Shown in pieces: positions 59,694 to 64,000 of a stretch of 64,000 nucleotides of DNA. A model generated the notes under the pieces. It saw nothing but the letters and a program-made list of their open reading frames with translations. It ran no database searches and was not told the DNA's origin. How positions within the stretch are numbered: position 1 is the first letter of the stretch; every line of letters begins with the position of its first letter. Source of the stretch: Terriglobia bacterium (GTDB lineage Bacteria; Acidobacteriota; Terriglobia; JAJPHL01); the NCBI GenBank assembly GCA_021325275.1, contig JAJPHL010000036.1, positions 124,001 through 188,000 on the forward strand. The letters are read 5' to 3'. The translations under genes were made by a program, and so were the position numbers.

Positions 59694-61529
59694 TTATCGT
59701 GATTTTACATCAGCCGGCGCGGCGACGCCAATCCGGTTGTGATGTAATCCTAATGCCCCATCCACACCTTGCCCCATCCACATCTTGAAAATCGCCGACT
59801 GCGACCGTGACGGGTTGGCGACCTGCTGGAGCGCGAAAGTGCGCAGGGGAGTCGCGGCGAGGTCCACCTCCACCGTGCGACTGGCGAGCCGTAGCGACAA
59901 TTTGTCACCCGGTTTGCGTGACGCGATCGCGTCGCTCAGCGATTTCGCGGAGGCCGGAGCGCCCGCGACTTCGAGGATTTCGTCTTGTTCGGTGATCCCG
60001 GCGGCCGCGGCGGGCGATCCCGCGAGGACGCTGGTGATGCCGAGCTTTCCATCGAGCGCGCGCACGTTCACGCCGAGGAACGCGGCGTCGCCGGGCTTGG
60101 CCGCGAGATCGATCGACAATCCCGCCAGGGAGACATACTTTGCGTAGTCGATTTCCTTGGTCGTCGCGGCATATTCGAAAATTTCAGCGAGTGATTCACC
60201 CGCGGCGCCTTCGCATTCCTCGCGAAACTCGGCGTCGGTATAGCCGCGCTTCTTCTGCTGATAGAACTTGCGATACAGCGCGCGCATCACGTCGTCGAGC
60301 GATCGCTTGTTGCCGCTTGCCGCGCGAATCTTGAGGTCCAGCAGCATGCCGAGCGCGGGACCTTTGTCGTAATACGAAATCGTGATCTTGCGGTCGGGCG
60401 CTCCTAAGCCGCCCCCGCCGTAAACGGCCCACGTGTACCAACTCGATTCGGTCGCCGATTGATAGCGATGTCCCGTGGCGTTTTCGACGCCGGCGATCGT
60501 GCGCGTCATCTTGGCGAGATATTGCTCGGGCGTGGTGAGTCCCGCGCGCACCATCAAGATGTCCTGATAGTAGACGTTCAGACCTTCCGAAACCCACAAC
60601 ATGTTGGTCAAATTCTCGCGATCGTAGTCGAACGGTCCGAGCGCCAGCGGGCGAATGCGCTTTACGTTGAAGTTGTGAAAATATTCGTGCGCCACGTAGC
60701 TCAGCCAGCCTTGATAGCCCGCCGGCGTTTGGAGACTGTTGCCGTTGAAGAAGACCGAAGCGGAATTCAAATGCTCGATGCCGCCGTTGCCCTGCCCGAT
60801 CATCAGGAATGTGTAGTGCGAATAAGGAATGTCGCCGATGAGTCCCGTGCCCGCCTCCACGAGCTTCTGCAAGTCGGCGAGCATCTTGTTTCGATCCACC
60901 GACGCCGGAACGTTTTCGATCACCACGTCGTGCGGAACGCCCTTCACCGTGAAGCGCAACGTTTCCTGATTGCCCAGCAAGATCGGCGCGTCGTAGAGTA
61001 CGTCGAAGTCCGACGCGAAGTAGGTATTCTCGAGACCCGACACGCGTTCAAGCCCCGTGGCGATGCTCGACCATCCTGAAGGCGGAACGAACGTGACGGT
61101 CGCGCTGTGCGTGAGCGAGCCTGAGAGATGCATGTAGATTCCCGGCGGCGCCAGATACGCTCGCGTCTCGTTCACCAGCGTGGCCGCCGGAAAATTCCGC
61201 GTGCTGGCGACATCGTAGTCGAGCGTGACGGTCGCGGCGCCCGCGCTTACGACGCGCCAGGTATTTTTCGTTGTTTTCTCCCAGGCAAGCGGGTGGCCGG
61301 CGCCGCCGGCGGCGTGAAAATTCGAAACGTAACGGGCGTAGTCCTGAATGCCGTAGAATCCGGGCATCCAAACGGGCATTTTGAAATCTTCAGTCTCGCC
61401 ACGTAGTCCGTCGCAGTGGAATTGCACGTGGACCGAATGCGAGGCCGGTTGGGGAGAAACGACGAAGGACATTTGCGCGGCCGGAGAACATGCCGCGAGA
61501 AAAAGGACCAGCACCAGAAGCTTTTTCAC
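59694..61529 (-). CDS. M61-family glycyl aminopeptidase-like lipoprotein with PDZ
   Basis: Peptidase of 611 residues, preceded by a lipoprotein signal (LAAC, Cys14). An N-terminal beta domain leads to the M61 core with HEYFHNFNVKRIRP (His281, Glu282, His285) and WVSEGLNVYY (Glu315). A PDZ domain follows at about 490-575 (FLGVNVRALDGKLGI... AAGITEQDEILEVAG). M61 enzymes prefer small N-terminal residues such as Gly or Ala. A 16-base tandem duplication at 59755-59786 alters the C-terminus: with one copy the protein would end after KMWMGH, whereas the duplicate shifts the frame and adds about 25 residues. The GTG start is 8 bases past an extended -10. Confidence 0.88.
   Translation of the reverse strand: MKKLLVLVLFLAACSPAAQMSFVVSPQPASHSVHVQFHCDGLRGETEDFKMPVWMPGFYGIQDYARYVSNFHAAGGAGHPLAWEKTTKNTWRVVSAGAATVTLDYDVASTRNFPAATLVNETRAYLAPPGIYMHLSGSLTHSATVTFVPPSGWSSIATGLERVSGLENTYFASDFDVLYDAPILLGNQETLRFTVKGVPHDVVIENVPASVDRNKMLADLQKLVEAGTGLIGDIPYSHYTFLMIGQGNGGIEHLNSASVFFNGNSLQTPAGYQGWLSYVAHEYFHNFNVKRIRPLALGPFDYDRENLTNMLWVSEGLNVYYQDILMVRAGLTTPEQYLAKMTRTIAGVENATGHRYQSATESSWYTWAVYGGGGLGAPDRKITISYYDKGPALGMLLDLKIRAASGNKRSLDDVMRALYRKFYQQKKRGYTDAEFREECEGAAGESLAEIFEYAATTKEIDYAKYVSLAGLSIDLAAKPGDAAFLGVNVRALDGKLGITSVLAGSPAAAAGITEQDEILEVAGAPASAKSLSDAIASRKPGDKLSLRLASRTVEVDLAATPLRTFALQQVANPSRSQSAIFKMWMGQGVDGALGLHHNRIGVAAPADVKSR
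59755..59786 (-). repeat. 16-bp tandem duplication near the end of the M61 gene
   Basis: GCCCCATCCACACCTT is followed by GCCCCATCCACATCTT (one mismatch). The 16-base period is not a multiple of three, so the duplication moves the downstream reading frame past a stop codon. Confidence 0.85.
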
Positions 61530-61536
61530 GGGAGAG

Positions 61537-61545
61537 ACTATAACA
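61537..61545 (-). promoter_or_regulatory. Extended -10 of the M61 peptidase gene
   Basis: On the minus strand TGTTATAGT ends 8 bases before the GTG start at 61529. Confidence 0.5.
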
Positions 61546-61587
61546 TCAACGCGCGAGCTGAGCGGGGATACGTGACAGCTACTTGTT

Positions 61588-62022
61588 TCAGGCAGCTTCG
61601 CTTGGATGACGCGATGCGATCTCGTCCAGTGTCTCTAAGGCGAGTTTGCGGCCGGCAAATCCGGATGCACATTTGGCGAGTTGGCCTCGAACCCACACTC
61701 CGACGGCTGGCGTCTGGTAAACGGGCGTGATGCCAGGAATATACTTTTCGAAATCCTGCATGCTCGTAACATCCTGCACATCGAAGAAGTCGACCGCAAG
61801 CGATCGGGAGTGTTGGAGCGCCTCACCAACGACTTGCTGAGCCAATTCGACATCAGGCCCGTTGTAAGCCGCGATGCCTATCAGTAAGCGCGTTTCCTGC
61901 GAGCAAACGTCTGAGGTCGGGCGCCATTTCGCGAAACCCTTTTGCGCGAGCCCGGCCCAAAAGCGCTCTGCGGCTGATGCCTGTTGCTCAGCGACTTCCG
62001 AGGTGGAGTTTTCCGTGGTCAA
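61588..62022 (-). CDS. Small protein, possibly thioredoxin-fold
   Basis: Protein of 144 residues that I do not recognise with confidence. The middle, LLIGIAAYNGPDVELAQQVVGEAL, then AVDFFDVQDVTSMQDFEKYIPG and the proline in QTPAVGVWVRGQL, follow a beta-alpha-beta then cis-Pro-like pattern seen in thioredoxin-like folds, but no CxxC is present; its two cysteines (CSQE and KCAS) are single and far apart. It is soluble. The TTG start has GGGAG upstream, lies just after the aspartokinase stop codon (nine-base gap) and is probably cotranscribed with it. Function unknown. Confidence 0.6.
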   Translation of the reverse strand: MTTENSTSEVAEQQASAAERFWAGLAQKGFAKWRPTSDVCSQETRLLIGIAAYNGPDVELAQQVVGEALQHSRSLAVDFFDVQDVTSMQDFEKYIPGITPVYQTPAVGVWVRGQLAKCASGFAGRKLALETLDEIASRHPSEAA

Positions 62023-62031
62023 ATCCGCTCC

Positions 62032-63447
62032 CTACGCGGGCTGCAGTTCGTTGCTGTCCACCAACGCCTGATGCACCGCGCGGACGCCCGAAGCCAGCGC
62101 CGACTCCTGGACGATCACCGAAATATTGGTCTCTGACGATCCTTGCGCGATCGCCAGAATGTTCACGTTCTGATCGGCGAGCGCGGCAAAAAGTTTTCCC
62201 GCCATGCCGACGGCTCCGCGCATGCCGCTGCCGACGAGCGCCAGCACGCCCACGCCTTCCTGCACGTCGAATTGCGAAATGTAGCCGTGCGTCAATTCCA
62301 GATGGAACGTTTCGCTCAGGCGGCGCAACACCAATTCCTTATCGCGTTTGTTCACGGCGAAGCAGAAGCTTTCCTCGCGCGAGGCCTGCGAGAGCATCAG
62401 CACGTCGATGTCTTCCAAGCCGAGCACGGTGCAGGCGCGGCCGATCAACTGCACGGCACTCAACTCGCCGCGGCTTTCGATGGTGATCATCACCACGTTC
62501 TTCAGCGCCGTCACGGCGCGTCCGCCGGAACTGTGGCCGTTCTTGGTGATCAGCGTCCCGGTCTTGGCGGGCTCGAAGCTGTTCTTGATGTAGACAGGAA
62601 TTCCGCGATCGGCGAGCGGCGCGAGCGTCTTGGGATGCAGAACTTTGGCGCCGTAGAAAGAAAGTTCCGCCGCTTCTTGATAGGTCACCGAACGCAACGC
62701 GCGCGCTTCCGGGACCAAGTTCGGATCTGCGGAGAAAATTCCTTCGACGTCGGTCCAAATCCAAACTTCCGCCGCGTCGAGGCAGGCGGCGACTAACGAC
62801 GCCGAATAGTCCGAGCCGCCGCGCCCCAGCGTGGTCGGCGCACCGGCGGCCGTCGCGCCGATGAATCCCGTGACAACGGGAACGATTTTCTTTTCCAGAA
62901 TCGGCAGCAACACCGCTTTCCCGCGTGGGGCCGAGGGTTCCATCAACGGCGCGGCTTCGCCGAAGTTGGCGTCGGTCACGAGGAACGATGTTGCTTCCAC
63001 ATCCTGCGCCGCCACTCCCAACTGCTCGATCGCCGCGCTCAGCAACGGCGTGCTCAGACGCTCGCCGCAGCCGATGATCACGTCGTTGGCGCGCGCCGGA
63101 CAATATCCCAACTGACTAACGCCGCGGCACGTCGTTTCGAGTTCCGCCAGAATACGGCCGGCGGCTTGGTCGTACTTTTCGCGCGCCGCGGACGGCAACA
63201 ATTCTTCTGCGGCTTGGCGATGGCGCTGGTGGAGCGCCGCCAGGTTGGCATCCAAATCCGCGATCTCGCCTCGAGCCGCCGCCTGCGCGCTCCGCACCAA
63301 AAGATCGGTCACGCCGGACATCGCCGAAACCACTACCACGGTCGGCTGCGACGTGCCGAAATCCTTCACAATCGCGGCGGCCGCGGCAATGCGCTGGGCG
63401 CTGCCGACAGATGTCCCGCCGAATTTCATGACGCGAATGTTGTTCAT
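62032..63447 (-). CDS. lysC: Aspartate kinase
   Basis: Phosphorylates aspartate, the first step towards lysine, threonine, methionine and isoleucine. The protein has 471 residues, the length of the LysC/ThrA-type monofunctional enzyme. Motifs: VMKFGGTSVGS (near 6-16), CGERLSTPLLSAAI, LGRGGSDYSASLVAACLDA (near 220-238) with WTDVEGIFSADPN, and two ACT domains from about 310 (MITIESRGELSAVQLIG; NVNILAIAQGSSETNISVIV) for feedback control. The ATG at 63447 is chosen because the open upstream frame has no family sequence. The citramalate synthase-like gene ends 10 bases upstream, so the two form an operon supplying branched-chain and aspartate-family amino acids. Confidence 0.95.
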   Translation of the reverse strand: MNNIRVMKFGGTSVGSAQRIAAAAAIVKDFGTSQPTVVVVSAMSGVTDLLVRSAQAAARGEIADLDANLAALHQRHRQAAEELLPSAAREKYDQAAGRILAELETTCRGVSQLGYCPARANDVIIGCGERLSTPLLSAAIEQLGVAAQDVEATSFLVTDANFGEAAPLMEPSAPRGKAVLLPILEKKIVPVVTGFIGATAAGAPTTLGRGGSDYSASLVAACLDAAEVWIWTDVEGIFSADPNLVPEARALRSVTYQEAAELSFYGAKVLHPKTLAPLADRGIPVYIKNSFEPAKTGTLITKNGHSSGGRAVTALKNVVMITIESRGELSAVQLIGRACTVLGLEDIDVLMLSQASREESFCFAVNKRDKELVLRRLSETFHLELTHGYISQFDVQEGVGVLALVGSGMRGAVGMAGKLFAALADQNVNILAIAQGSSETNISVIVQESALASGVRAVHQALVDSNELQPA

Positions 63448-63457
63448 CGGGAAAAAA

Positions 63458-64000
63458 TCAAACGCCCCAGCAGTAATCCTCGGTGGCGTGCTGACCCACG
63501 TGCGGATGTCGCACCGACTCGCGCACCAGCCACAAGCGATACGAATCGGCCAGCGCTTGCCAGCTTGCTTCCAAGATGTTTTCCGACACACCCACGGTGG
63601 TCCACACGCTGACGCCGTCGGTGCATTGCACGTCCACTTGCGCGCGCGCCGCGGCGCCGCGATCCGACCCCAGCACGTGAACTTTGTAATCGCGAATTTG
63701 CACGACTTTCACCATCGGAAAAAACGCGGAAAGCGTTTTGCGCAAGCAATCGTCGATGGCATGAACGGGGCCGGGATCGTTGGCGGTCGAACTGTACGAA
63801 CGTCCCGCGACGTGCAAGCTGAGTTCGGCGTGCGAAACGGCGGGGCCGCTAAAGCCCTTTTCCACGGAAATTTTCAGTTCTTCCAAGCGGAAAAACTCCG
63901 TCGGCGTGCCCGAAGCTTGATGCGACAGCAATTCCAGCGTGCCGTCGGCGTTATCCAGGTCGTAGCCCATGGCGCGCAACTCGCGCGTCATTTTTTGGAG
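63458..64000 (-). CDS. cimA: Citramalate synthase / 2-isopropylmalate synthase-like, C-terminal part
   Basis: The last 177 or so residues of a gene that continues beyond the window edge. LRAMGYDLDNADGTLELL is the end of the catalytic helical region, and the remaining 140 residues form a LeuA-type dimer/allosteric domain (VEKGFSGPAVSHAELSLHVAGR, NDPGPVHAIDDCLRKTL, DYKVHVLGSDRGAAARAQVDVQC, VGVSENILEASWQALADSYRLWL). The GYDLDNADGTLELL wording and the order suit the citramalate synthase branch (pyruvate plus acetyl-CoA to citramalate, for isoleucine) more than LeuA. The N-terminal barrel is outside, so the symbol is a best guess. Followed by lysC in the same direction. Confidence 0.8.
   Translation of the reverse strand, partial: LQKMTRELRAMGYDLDNADGTLELLSHQASGTPTEFFRLEELKISVEKGFSGPAVSHAELSLHVAGRSYSSTANDPGPVHAIDDCLRKTLSAFFPMVKVVQIRDYKVHVLGSDRGAAARAQVDVQCTDGVSVWTTVGVSENILEASWQALADSYRLWLVRESVRHPHVGQHATEDYCWGV

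Overview
The window looks like chromosomal DNA of a GC-rich Acidobacteriota bacterium of the Solibacter/Bryobacter type (Bryobacterales). This is inferred from gene content, not from a marker gene. Supporting features are several proteins ending in the TIGR03437-type domain typical of Solibacter relatives, SBBP-repeat and BACON proteins, an Oar-like TonB receptor with an N-terminal carboxypeptidase-regulatory domain, a protein kinase fused to TPRs, a bacillithiol enzyme (BshC) and many secreted metallopeptidases. I saw no rRNA, tRNA, phage, insertion sequence, transposase or CRISPR array.

Layout. 0-11.2 kb: two PilZ proteins around an M20 peptidase, BshC, a large membrane protein, a secreted Kelch/InlB-repeat protein, acylphosphatase, adenine phosphoribosyltransferase and a membrane protein with a C-terminal cysteine module. 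11.2-19.5 kb: an RlmB-like rRNA methyltransferase, then a plus-strand glycan cluster of four glycosyltransferases (one frameshifted), two methyltransferases and UDP-GlcNAc 2-epimerase. 19.5-21.2 kb: a HipA-like kinase and a DUF3037 protein, bracketed by related inverted repeats. 21.4-29.2 kb (minus): tricorn protease, beta-propeller lipoprotein and an SBBP/BACON/TIGR03437 surface protein. 29.6-36.6 kb: DAHP synthase, an orphan antitoxin-like protein, two divergent metallopeptidases and an FHA-GAF-PP2C phosphatase. 36.6-37.1 kb: a large compound inverted repeat. 37.1-42.3 kb: B3/4 and MaoC-like proteins, a Ser/Thr kinase with TPRs, a haloacid dehalogenase and two small proteins. 42.3-46.9 kb (minus): GH20 hexosaminidase and M1 aminopeptidase. 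46.9-55.1 kb: a second glycan locus with O-antigen ligase, GT4, Wzz and sugar transferase on the minus strand, and a TPR-bearing ligase, a TIGR03437 protein and a GT4 on the plus strand. 55.1-64 kb (minus): nucleotidyltransferase, TonB receptor (frameshifted), M61 peptidase, a small protein, aspartokinase and the end of a citramalate synthase-like gene.

Themes. The two glycan loci together can supply precursor (WecB), initiation (sugar transferase), chain extension (GT2 and GT4 enzymes), length control (Wzz) and polymerisation/ligation for a surface polysaccharide. The peptidases, hexosaminidase and TonB receptor suggest a soil scavenger living on protein and glycan debris.

The least expected pattern is regulatory. 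Many starts, including GTG and TTG starts, lie 7-8 bases downstream of an extended -10 box (TGnTANNNT) and have no Shine-Dalgarno sequence. This implies widespread leaderless transcription. It includes one pair of divergent peptidase genes whose two -10 boxes are the two strands of the same ten bases. A second theme is dispersed inverted repeats of at least four sequence families, some of which have entered coding sequence.
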